A stretch of 64,000 nt of DNA, taken from contig NZ_JAGMUJ010000133.1 in assembly GCF_019049255.1 (NCBI RefSeq), forward strand, positions 1-64,000, read 5' to 3'. Under the pieces are notes generated by a model, which was not told the origin of the DNA, searched no databases, and saw nothing but the letters and a program-made list of their open reading frames with translations. Both the position numbers and the translations under genes were made by a program. Below are positions 43,931 through 51,939 of the stretch, piece by piece (the stretch's first letter is position 1; each line of letters opens with the position of its first letter). The stretch comes from Streptomyces sp. AC558_RSS880. GTDB taxonomy: Bacteria; Actinomycetota; Actinomycetes; Streptomycetales; Streptomycetaceae.

Positions 43931-45058
43931 ATGACCGGCGCCGTGCCCGCGTCCTTCACCGCCGACGACTACGAGGCCCGCATGGAGCGTGCGGCGCGGC
44001 AGGCCGCCGACGCCGGGCTCGCCGGACTGCTCGTGGCACCCGGCCCCGACCTGGTGTGGCTCACCGGCTACACCCCCACCGCCGTCACCGAGCGGCTCAC
44101 CCTGCTGGTCCTGGCGGCCGGCCGGGACCCCGTGCTCGTCGTCCCCACCCTGGAGGCCCCGGACGCCGAGCGCGCCCTGGGCGCCTCCGCTCTCACCCTG
44201 CGCGACTGGACCGACGGCAAGGACCCCTACGCCACCACCGCCGCCCTGCTGGACGCGGACGGACGGTTCGGCATCAGCGACAACGCCTGGGCCATGCACC
44301 TGCTGGGCCTGCAGAAGGCGCTGCCCGGCACCTCGTACGCCTCCCTCACCGAGGCCCTGCCGATGCTCCGCGCCGTCAAGGACGCGGCGGAGCTGGAGCT
44401 CCTGGCCGCCGCCGGGGCCGCGGCGGACGCGGCCTTCGAGGAGATCAGGGGCGTCGCCTTCGCCGGCCGCCGCGAGACCGACGTCGCCGCCGACCTGGCC
44501 GCCCTGCTGCGCCGGTTCGGACACTCCCAGGTCGACTTCACGATCGTCGCCTCCGGCCCCAACGGCGCCAACCCGCACCACGAGATCGGCGACCGCGTCA
44601 TCGAACGCGGCGACATGGTCGTCCTCGACTTCGGCGGCCTCAAGGACGGCTACGGGTCCGACACCTCCCGCACCGTCCACGTCGGCGAACCCACCGACGA
44701 GGAGCGCCGGGTGCACGACCTCGTGCGCGAGGCGCAGGAGGCGGGCTTCCGCGCGGTGCGGCCCGGAGTCGCCTGCCAGGAGGTCGACCGCGCCGCCCGC
44801 GGGGTCATCGCCGACGCCGGGTACGGGGAGTACTTCATCCACCGCACCGGGCACGGCATCGGCGTCACCACGCACGAGCCGCCCTACATGATCGAGGGCG
44901 AGGAGCGGCCCCTCGTCCCCGGCATGTGCTTCTCCGTGGAACCCGGCGTCTACCTGCCCGGCCGGTTCGGCGTGCGCATCGAGGACATCGTGACCGTGAC
45001 CGAGGACGGCGGACGGCGGTTGAACAACACCGTGCGGGAGATGGTCATAGTGGACTGA
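43931..45058 (+). CDS. M24-family aminopeptidase (Xaa-Pro type)
   Basis: 375 residues. N-terminal creatinase-like domain, then the pita-bread fold with metal ligands: the two Asp in VVLDFGGLKDGYGSDTSRT, His in HRTGHGIGVTTHEP, Glu in FSVEPGVYLPG and Glu in VRIEDIVTV. This five-residue set is complete, so it should bind two metal ions and cleave the X-Pro bond of peptides, in the cytoplasm. A degenerate phosphotransferase gene follows 49 bp downstream. Confidence 0.92.
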   Translation: MTGAVPASFTADDYEARMERAARQAADAGLAGLLVAPGPDLVWLTGYTPTAVTERLTLLVLAAGRDPVLVVPTLEAPDAERALGASALTLRDWTDGKDPYATTAALLDADGRFGISDNAWAMHLLGLQKALPGTSYASLTEALPMLRAVKDAAELELLAAAGAAADAAFEEIRGVAFAGRRETDVAADLAALLRRFGHSQVDFTIVASGPNGANPHHEIGDRVIERGDMVVLDFGGLKDGYGSDTSRTVHVGEPTDEERRVHDLVREAQEAGFRAVRPGVACQEVDRAARGVIADAGYGEYFIHRTGHGIGVTTHEPPYMIEGEERPLVPGMCFSVEPGVYLPGRFGVRIEDIVTVTEDGGRRLNNTVREMVIVD

Positions 45059-45107
45059 ACGGCCCCCCCGTCCCCTCCCTGCCTCCCCGAACGGCAACGG
45101 CGCGATC

Positions 45108-46076
45108 ATGACCCAGGCACCGACACCCACCGCGGACACCGTCCGCCGACTGGCCCGCTCCCTGCTGCAGGACAGTGGGAAGGGCGGCGGCGGGAAGGGC
45201 GGCGGCGCGGATTCCGCCGCAGGCCCCGACGTCCGGCCCGCCGCCGCGGGCGCCGGGCCCGCCACCTGGTGGGTCGGCACCCGCCACGTGCTGCGCCTCG
45301 CCCCGGACCGTGAGGCGAGCGTGCGCCGCCGCCGCGAACTGCGGCTGCGCGACCTCGTCCGCCCGCACGTCCCGGTCGCGCTGCCGTCCGCCGTGGCGCA
45401 CGGCGAGTGGGCGCCCGGTCTGTTCTGCAGCCTGGACACCCGGCTGGCCGGTGGCACGGGGGAGGAGCACACCGTCTCCGCCGTCGGCGAGGCCGACCTG
45501 GCGGGGCTGCTCACGGGGCTGCGGGAGGTGCCGGTGCGGCAGGCGGAGACGCTCGGCGTGCCGCGCGTCTCCCCGCGCTCCCTGGAAGCCCTGCGCCGGG
45601 CCGCCGCGGAGGCCGCCGGACGGCTCGCCGAGGCCGACGAGTTCGACCCGGACCGGCTGAACCAGCTCACCCCGCCCGCCGCGGTCCAGCTCGCCGCCCA
45701 GCCCGGCACGGCCGTCCTCGTCCACCACGCCCTCACCGGCGGACACCTCGTGGTGAGCGCGGACGGCAGGGTGCGCGGCGTCCTCGGCTGGGACGCGGCG
45801 GTGGTCGGCGACCCCGCCGAGGACATCGCGGGCCTCGCGCTCGCCGTCGGCGCCCCGGCCGCCGTACGCGCCGCCACCCTCGCCGGCTACGGCGCCCGCC
45901 CCTGTCTGCGCGGCCTGTGGCTGGCCCGCTGCGACTCGGTCCTCCACCTCGCCGAGGCCCTCACCGGCCGCACCACCGTCCCGCCGCCTGTCCCGCGCGC
46001 CCGGCTGGGCCGTGCCTGGGAGCCGATCATGCTGGAAAGGGTGACGGACTTCGGCCGCGCGGACGACGCGCGGTAG
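45108..46076 (+). CDS. Degenerate phosphotransferase-like protein
   Basis: 322 residues. After a Gly/Lys-rich linker, the fold resembles the APH/choline kinase group, but the catalytic loop reads VLVHHALTGGHLVV where active members have HGD...N; both the Asp and Asn are replaced. The later Asp in VLGWDAAVVGDPAEDIAGL is kept. It may be a pseudokinase or binding protein. It is 49 bp after the M24 peptidase gene and may be co-transcribed. Followed by a bidirectional hairpin. Confidence 0.7.
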   Translation: MTQAPTPTADTVRRLARSLLQDSGKGGGGKGGGADSAAGPDVRPAAAGAGPATWWVGTRHVLRLAPDREASVRRRRELRLRDLVRPHVPVALPSAVAHGEWAPGLFCSLDTRLAGGTGEEHTVSAVGEADLAGLLTGLREVPVRQAETLGVPRVSPRSLEALRRAAAEAAGRLAEADEFDPDRLNQLTPPAAVQLAAQPGTAVLVHHALTGGHLVVSADGRVRGVLGWDAAVVGDPAEDIAGLALAVGAPAAVRAATLAGYGARPCLRGLWLARCDSVLHLAEALTGRTTVPPPVPRARLGRAWEPIMLERVTDFGRADDAR

Positions 46077-46077
46077 A

Positions 46078-46110
46078 GGGCCCCTCCGGCACGATCCGCC
46101 GGAGGGGCCC
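46078..46110. terminator. Bidirectional hairpin between phosphotransferase-like gene and treZ
   Basis: Perfect 13-bp stem GGGCCCCTCCGGC/GCCGGAGGGGCCC with a 7-base loop, just past the upstream stop codon. Confidence 0.75.
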
Positions 46111-46212
46111 CGGTCACGGCCCGCCCGCGCCGGCCGCCGGCGGGACCGCTCCGGGACCGGACCGTGTGGCCGGGGCAGGCGTGTCGCGGCCTTCGCGAGC
46201 GCCGGGCGGCCC

Positions 46213-47958
46213 TCAGACCTGGAGGAGGACGACCGCCGACCGGCCCGGCAGCCGCAGCACCCCGTCCGCGCCCGGGGTCTCCACCGGCTCCCACGCCGCG
46301 AGGACGCGCGCCCCGGGGACGCCCAGGGGGATCGCCGCCCGCTCGGCGCCGAGGTTCACCGCGACCCGGACGTCCCCCCGCCGGAAGGCCAGCCAGCGGT
46401 GCTCCTCGTCGTAGGCCACCTTGGTGTCGCCGAGGTCGGGGTCGGTGAGGTCCGGCTGTTCCCGGCGCAGGGCGATCAGGAGCCGGTACCAGGACAGCAC
46501 GCGCGCGTGGGGCTCGCGTTCCGGCTCCGACCAGTCGAGGCAGGAGCGGTCGCGGGTGGCGGGGTCCTGCGGGTCGGGCACGTCCTGCTCGGCCCAGCCG
46601 TGCGCCGCGAACTCCCGGCGCCTGCCGTCGCTCACCGCCTTGGCGAGCTCCGGGTCGGTGTGGTCGGTGAAGAACTGCCAGGGTGTGCCCGCCCCCCACT
46701 CCTCGCCCATGAACAGCATGGGGGTGAAGGGAGAGGTCAGCGTGAGGGCCGCCGCGCAGGCCAGCAGGCCGGGGGAGACCAGGGCGGCCAGCCGGTCCCC
46801 CCGGGCGCGGTTGCCGACCTGGTCGTGGGTCTGGCCGTAGCCGAGGAGCCGGTGCCCGGCCACCCGGTTGCGGTCCAGGGGGCGGCCGTGGTGCCGGCCC
46901 CGGAAGCTGGAATACGTCCCGTCGTGGAAGAAGCCGCCGGTGAGCGTCTTGGCGAGGGCCGCGAACGGGGCGCGCGCGAAGTCGGCGTAGTAGCCCTGCG
47001 CCTCACCGGTCAGCGCGGTGTGCAGGGCGTGGTGGAAGTCGTCGTTCCACTGTGCGTGCAACCCGAGGCCGCCCTCCGCGCGGGGCCGGATGATCCTGGG
47101 GTCGTTCAGATCCGACTCGGCGATCAGGAAAAGGGGCCGGCCGGTGTCGGCGGCGAGGGTGTCCACGGCCCCGGACAGTTCCTCCAGGAAGTGGCACGCG
47201 CGCGTGTCCGCCAGCGCGTGCACCGCGTCGAGGCGCAGCCCGTCGAACCGGTAGTCCCGCAGCCAGGCCAGCGCGCTGTCCACGAGGAACGCGCGCACCT
47301 CGTCGGAGCCGGGCGCGTCCAGATTGACCGCCGCCCCCCACGGGGTGTGATGGGTGTCCGTGAAGTACGGTCCGAACAGCGGCAGGTAGTTCCCGGACGG
47401 CCCCAGGTGGTTGTGCACGACGTCCAGGACGACGCCGAGGCCGAGGGCGTGGGCCCGGTCGACGAACCGTTTCAGTCCCTCGGGTCCGCCGTACGGTTCG
47501 TGCACCGCCCACAGCGAGACCCCCTCGTACCCCCATCCGTGCCGGCCCGGGAACGGGCACACCGGCATCAGCTCCACATGGGTCACGCCCAGCTCCGCGA
47601 GATGGCCGAGCCGCTCGGCGGCGGCGTCGAAGGTGCCCTCGCGCGTGTACGTGCCCACGTGCAACTCGTACAGCACCGCGCCGGGCAGCGGGCGCCCCGT
47701 CCACTCCGTGCTCCAGGTGAACCGGTCGTGGTCGACGACGGCGCTCAGGCCGTCGGGACCGTCCGGCTGCCGGCGCGAGCGCGGATCGGGCAGGACGGGA
47801 CCGTCGTCCAGCGCGAAGCCGTACCGGGAGCCGTCGTGTGCCCCGGCCTCCCCCCGCCACCACCCCTCCCGCTCCGGATCACGCTCCAATGCCCGCGTGA
47901 CGCCGTCGCACTCGAGCGTCACTCGGCCGGCCTGCGGTGCCCACACCTCGAACTGCAC
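46213..47958 (-). CDS. treZ: Malto-oligosyltrehalose trehalohydrolase (TreZ)
   Basis: 581 residues. N-terminal CBM48-like start (FEVWAPQAGRVTLEC), GH13 barrel with VVLDVVHNHLG, the nucleophile in GLRLDAVHALAD, acid LIAESDLNDPR and QTHDQVGNRARGD. It hydrolyses trehalose from the end made by TreY. GTG start at 47958 with GGGGAA upstream. Its partner treY is 4 kb away on the same strand, separated by five unrelated genes, an arrangement that is unusual for the treYZ pair. Confidence 0.95.
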   Translation of the reverse strand: MQFEVWAPQAGRVTLECDGVTRALERDPEREGWWRGEAGAHDGSRYGFALDDGPVLPDPRSRRQPDGPDGLSAVVDHDRFTWSTEWTGRPLPGAVLYELHVGTYTREGTFDAAAERLGHLAELGVTHVELMPVCPFPGRHGWGYEGVSLWAVHEPYGGPEGLKRFVDRAHALGLGVVLDVVHNHLGPSGNYLPLFGPYFTDTHHTPWGAAVNLDAPGSDEVRAFLVDSALAWLRDYRFDGLRLDAVHALADTRACHFLEELSGAVDTLAADTGRPLFLIAESDLNDPRIIRPRAEGGLGLHAQWNDDFHHALHTALTGEAQGYYADFARAPFAALAKTLTGGFFHDGTYSSFRGRHHGRPLDRNRVAGHRLLGYGQTHDQVGNRARGDRLAALVSPGLLACAAALTLTSPFTPMLFMGEEWGAGTPWQFFTDHTDPELAKAVSDGRRREFAAHGWAEQDVPDPQDPATRDRSCLDWSEPEREPHARVLSWYRLLIALRREQPDLTDPDLGDTKVAYDEEHRWLAFRRGDVRVAVNLGAERAAIPLGVPGARVLAAWEPVETPGADGVLRLPGRSAVVLLQV

Positions 47959-48133
47959 GGACGGTTCCCCTTCGTCTGCTCACCGTGATGTAGCCCGTCC
48001 ATCGTGCTCCATGGGAGATCAATTCGCCGGTGGATCCGCCCTTTTGCGGCAGGTGTCGCCGGGCAGGCCCACGCGTGCGGCCGTTTCCCCGCTTTCTGGA
48101 CAGCCCGGCCGTCACTGACCGACAATCGGCGGC

Positions 48134-48685
48134 GTGACGTCGTCCTTCGAGTTCCACACGTATCCCGCGCGGCTCTCCGACGCGGAGCGCGACAAGGCGC
48201 TGAGCGTGCTGCGGGACGGCGTCGCCATGGGCCGCCTGTCCCACGACACGTTCGTCCGGCGGATGGAACTCGCGCTCGCGGCGCGCCGTTCCGACGAACT
48301 CGCCGCGCTCACCGCCGACCTCCCGCAGGAAAGCCGCTTCTCCCGCCTGGTGTTCGGCACCGTGGAGGCCGTCTCCGGATTCACCGTGCGGCTGCGCCGG
48401 GCCTGGCAGGCCGAGAAGCTCCCCAAGCTGCTGCTGCCGCACCCGGCGACCGGCCACCCCCTGCGCATAGGCCGCGATCCCGGCAGCGGGCTGCGGCTCA
48501 GCCACGAGACGGTCTCCCGCGTGCACGCCGAACTCCGCCACCAGGGCGGCCTCTGGGTGCTGCGGGACCTCGGCTCCACCAACGGCACCACGGTGAACGG
48601 GCGTCGGGTGGTCGGCGCGGCCGTCGTCCGCGAGGGCGACCAGATCGGCTTCGGGCAGATCACCTACCGGCTCGCGGCACACTGA
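48134..48685 (+). CDS. DUF1707 plus FHA-domain protein
   Basis: 183 residues. N-terminal DUF1707 motif (RLSDAERDKALSVLRDGVAM, GRLSHDTFVRRMELALAAR), then an FHA domain with conserved IGRDPGSGLRLSHETVSRVH and LGSTNGTTVNGRRV that binds phosphothreonine. This points to a signalling role with a Ser/Thr kinase, none of which is in the window. GTG start is leaderless-like, with no clear Shine-Dalgarno. Divergent from treZ, 175 bp away. Confidence 0.88.
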   Translation: MTSSFEFHTYPARLSDAERDKALSVLRDGVAMGRLSHDTFVRRMELALAARRSDELAALTADLPQESRFSRLVFGTVEAVSGFTVRLRRAWQAEKLPKLLLPHPATGHPLRIGRDPGSGLRLSHETVSRVHAELRHQGGLWVLRDLGSTNGTTVNGRRVVGAAVVREGDQIGFGQITYRLAAH

Positions 48686-48813
48686 CACCCGGCGGGTCCC
48701 CGGCGAAATCCCCACGATCGTCGCGGTGTTGACGTACCCCCGAAGTCGTGACTGACTGTGCGTACGCCATGCACTCCCGGTGAAACGACGGCGCCGCTTC
48801 GTGGAGGTGTGCC

Positions 48814-50157
48814 CTGCCGCCCCTCCCGCACTACCCGACCGTCGACGAACTGGGCGCGCGGGCCGCCGCCCTCGTCGCCCGGCATCCCCGCGACGCCCGT
48901 CTGCGCCGTGTCGGCGCCTCCCGCGCGGGCACCCCCCTGTGGCTGCTCAGCGTCGGCCACGGCAGCCGCCAGGCCCTCGTCGTCGCCGGGCCGCACGCCA
49001 ACGAGCCCGTGGGCGGCGCCACCGTGCTGCGGCTGGCCGAGCGCGCCCTGGCCGACCCCCGGCTCACCGAGGGCGCCGACGCCACCTGGAACCTGCTGCT
49101 CTGCCTCGACCCCGACGGACTGCGCCGCAACGAGCGCTGGCTGACCGGCCCGTACACCCTCGGCCACCACTTCCGGAACTTCTTCCGGCCCGGTTTCCTG
49201 GAACAACCCGAGTGGCTGCCCGACGGCGCCGCCGCTGCCGCACTGCCCGAGACCCGCGCCCTGCTCGCCCTCCAGGACGAACTGCGGCCCTTCCTCCAGT
49301 GCTCCCTGCACGGCGTCGACGTCGGCGGCGGCTTCGTCGAGCTCACCCGTGACCTGCCCGGCCTCGACCGGCGGGTCGCGGGCATCGCCGCCCGCCTCGG
49401 CGTCCCGCGCGAACTCGGCGCCTACGACGCCCTGTACTGGCCCGGCCTCGGCCCCGCCGTCTACCGCATCCCGCCCCCGCGCCGCCGCGACCTCGCCGCC
49501 GCCATCACCGAGGCCGCCGTCGAGTCGACGTGGTTCCACCCGCACGGGTACGGCACCGTCACCGCGGTCGTCGAGGCACCCATGTGGGGGGTGACGGCCG
49601 TCGGGGACGGTTCCCCGTACGCCGGCGTGGAGGCGGAACTGCGGTCCGTCAGCCGCACCCTGCGCCAGGACACTTCGTTGCTGGCGGGCCTGACGGACCG
49701 GATCCGGCCGTATCTCGGCGGCGTACCCGACGCGGCGCGGTTGCTCGCCCCGGTCGACGACTACCTCCTGGTCTGCCCGGGGCTCGCCGACGCGTGGGAT
49801 CCCGACCGCGGGAACGATTCTGCTCATCCGCTGCCGCCCATGACCACCGCCGGCCTCGCCGCCCTGCGCCTCTCCGGGCGGCGGCTGGCCCTGCGCACCG
49901 CCGGGCTGCTGCACCAGCTGGTGACGCGCTCCGGGCACGACCCGGCCGGGGCGCTGCCGGAGCTGGACCGGCTCATCGACGCGCGGTGCGCCGACTGCCG
50001 GGACGTGTTCGGGGCGCGCTGGATCGCGGTCGCACGCCAGGCCGAGTACCAGGCGCGGGTCGTCCTCGCCGCGTTCGGGCTGGCCGGACACGGGGCCTTC
50101 CGTTCGGGTGAGCCGGGGTGGGGTCCGGACACCGTCGTGCCGATGTACCGGGAATGA
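48814..50157 (+). CDS. M14-family zinc carboxypeptidase, CTG start
   Basis: 447 residues. Zinc ligands HxxE in AGPHANEPVGG, a later His in CSLHGVDVGG and the catalytic Glu in TAVVEAPMWG are present, as is the substrate pocket tail. No signal peptide is seen, so it is likely cytoplasmic or released otherwise. No ATG/GTG/TTG lies between the in-frame stop at 48781 and the conserved start; a CTG at 48814 has GGAGG seven bases upstream and gives PPLPHYPTVDEL, matching its paralogue. Overlaps the SSI-like gene by ATGA. Confidence 0.85.
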   Translation: MPPLPHYPTVDELGARAAALVARHPRDARLRRVGASRAGTPLWLLSVGHGSRQALVVAGPHANEPVGGATVLRLAERALADPRLTEGADATWNLLLCLDPDGLRRNERWLTGPYTLGHHFRNFFRPGFLEQPEWLPDGAAAAALPETRALLALQDELRPFLQCSLHGVDVGGGFVELTRDLPGLDRRVAGIAARLGVPRELGAYDALYWPGLGPAVYRIPPPRRRDLAAAITEAAVESTWFHPHGYGTVTAVVEAPMWGVTAVGDGSPYAGVEAELRSVSRTLRQDTSLLAGLTDRIRPYLGGVPDAARLLAPVDDYLLVCPGLADAWDPDRGNDSAHPLPPMTTAGLAALRLSGRRLALRTAGLLHQLVTRSGHDPAGALPELDRLIDARCADCRDVFGARWIAVARQAEYQARVVLAAFGLAGHGAFRSGEPGWGPDTVVPMYRE

Positions 50158-50582
50158 CACACATCTCAGTGAAAACGGTACGGGCGGGACTGGTCACCGC
50201 CCTCGTCCTGCTCGCGTGCGCGGTGCCCGCGCAGGCCGGTGCCGGGCACTCCGCCGAGGACGCCGGGGACAGCTGGCTGATGCTCACGGTCAGCCACGGA
50301 GGGGCGCAGTCCGCCGCGCGGGGCGGCACCATGCTGCGGTGCGACCCGCCCGGCGGGGACCACCGGCACGCCGCCGCCGCCTGCGCGGAGCTGGCCGCGG
50401 CGAACGGGCACGTCTCCGACATCCCGAAGAAGTACGTCGACTGCCCGGAGGTCTTCGCCCCGGTGACCGCCCACGCCCAGGGGAAGTGGCGCGGACGGCA
50501 GGTCGAGTACAGCGGGACCTTCTCGAACACCTGCGTGCTGAACGCCCGGACGGGCTCGGTCTTCGCCCTGGACGAGGCGTAG
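50154..50582 (+). CDS. Subtilisin-inhibitor (SSI)-family secreted protein, Glu at P1
   Basis: 142 residues. Signal peptide (VTALVLLACAVPAQAG), then the SSI fold with four Cys (63, 77, 97, 127) that give its two disulfides. The reactive loop reads CPEV (97-100): P1 is Glu99, where most SSI proteins have Met or Lys and which would fit Glu-specific proteases. The fold end TFSNTCVLNA is standard. It overlaps the M14 gene by ATGA; a GTG at 50169 is an alternative start. An inhibitor coupled to an M14 carboxypeptidase is unusual. Confidence 0.85.
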   Translation: MTHISVKTVRAGLVTALVLLACAVPAQAGAGHSAEDAGDSWLMLTVSHGGAQSAARGGTMLRCDPPGGDHRHAAAACAELAAANGHVSDIPKKYVDCPEVFAPVTAHAQGKWRGRQVEYSGTFSNTCVLNARTGSVFALDEA

Positions 50583-50623
50583 CGCCTCCCGCGCCACGGC
50601 CGCGGCGGTGCCGCGCGGTGCTG

Positions 50624-51874
50624 TCAGCCCGCCCGCTCGCGGGCGTGGTGGGCGGCTGCCAGCACCGCGCGGGACTGGTGCTCGACCTGATGGTTCACCG
50701 GCACCCAGCGGGCGCGGAAGCGGTCGGCGAACGCGGCGCTCCAGCGCGCGACCAGCCCTTCCAGACGAGCCGCCGCCCCCGCGTCGCTCTCCCGCAGCGC
50801 CCGCCGCAGCATCGCCGCCGCCCTGAGCGGCACCCGGCGCGCGAACGCGTCCACGCTCCCCACGTACGCCCGCGTGCCGTCGGCGGGCGGTGTGCGGGCC
50901 AGGTCGGCGGCCAGCCCCGGCACCAGCTCCAGCCCCCAGGTGGCCGCCCGCAGCAGCGGCCCGCCCGCGTCCCCGTGCCGCGGACGCGCCTCCTCCAGCA
51001 CCCGCCGCACCTCGCCCGAGTCCCGCAGCAGCCGGTCCGCGAGCCGGCGCATCACCGCGTCCGGTGCCGGATGCGGTGCCGGGTCGTCGACCAGGTCGCT
51101 CGCCCACATCGGCACCTCGATCACCGCGGTCATCCCGCCGTACCGGTGGGCGTGGTACCAGGTGCTGTGCCGCGCGTCGTCGGTCAGGCTCGGATAGGCC
51201 GGCGCGGCCTCGGGCGCCGGCATCACATGCACCCCGGGGCCGGACACCGGCCAGCCCGCCGCGTCCGAGGCGCCCGTCTCCACCGGAATGTGCAACTGCG
51301 CCGCCGACTTGGCGAACGGCTCCGCGAGCCCGGGCACGTCCCTCGTCAACTGCACCCAGCTGCCGCCCAGATCGGTGCCGTGCAGGGACACCTGCAGATA
51401 GGGCCGCACCTCGTCGATGACCCCGGTCAGCGCCCGGGTCTCGGGCGGCAGCCGGCCGGGCGGCAGCACCGACGGCGCCCACTCCGGCTGCTCCGGCCCC
51501 GCCGGACGGAAGAACCCCAGGTGATAGTCGTACAGACTGCGCGGCGCCGGCGTCACATGGAGGCTCGCCCCGTCGGGGTCCGCGCACAGCAGGAAGTGCC
51601 ACGACGTGCCGTCGCGCAGTTCCCGTTCCCGGACCGTCCGTCGGGCCAGCGCGAGCAGCGTGCCCCCGCCGGCCGGTTCGTTGGCGTGGGCGCCGGCGAC
51701 CACCAGCACGGCCCGCCGCGCGTGTCCGACGGACAGCAGGTGCAACGGCCGGCCCGCGCGGGACGCCCCCACCTGCCGCAGGACGCACAGACCGGGCGCC
51801 CCGGCGGCCAGCGCGCGGGCGGCGGAGACCAGTTCGGCCACCGTCGGATAGCGCAGCTCCAGCAGCGGACCCAC
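50624..51874 (-). CDS. M14-family zinc carboxypeptidase paralogue
   Basis: 416 residues. Paralogue of the M14 gene at 48814: it shares YPTVAEL, HANEPAGG (zinc HxxE), VSLHGTDLGGSWVQLTRDVP and AVIEVPMW (catalytic Glu). GTG start with GGGGG upstream, 65 bp after treY on the same strand, so it may be cotranscribed with treY. The two M14 genes face one another across the SSI-like gene, which looks like an inverted duplication. Confidence 0.85.
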   Translation of the reverse strand: MGPLLELRYPTVAELVSAARALAAGAPGLCVLRQVGASRAGRPLHLLSVGHARRAVLVVAGAHANEPAGGGTLLALARRTVRERELRDGTSWHFLLCADPDGASLHVTPAPRSLYDYHLGFFRPAGPEQPEWAPSVLPPGRLPPETRALTGVIDEVRPYLQVSLHGTDLGGSWVQLTRDVPGLAEPFAKSAAQLHIPVETGASDAAGWPVSGPGVHVMPAPEAAPAYPSLTDDARHSTWYHAHRYGGMTAVIEVPMWASDLVDDPAPHPAPDAVMRRLADRLLRDSGEVRRVLEEARPRHGDAGGPLLRAATWGLELVPGLAADLARTPPADGTRAYVGSVDAFARRVPLRAAAMLRRALRESDAGAAARLEGLVARWSAAFADRFRARWVPVNHQVEHQSRAVLAAAHHARERAG

Positions 51875-51939
51875 CCCCCGTCACCACCCGAATCCGCACT
51901 GCGCAGTACCCCACGGCGGGGAGGTGGTGTCAAGGGTGC

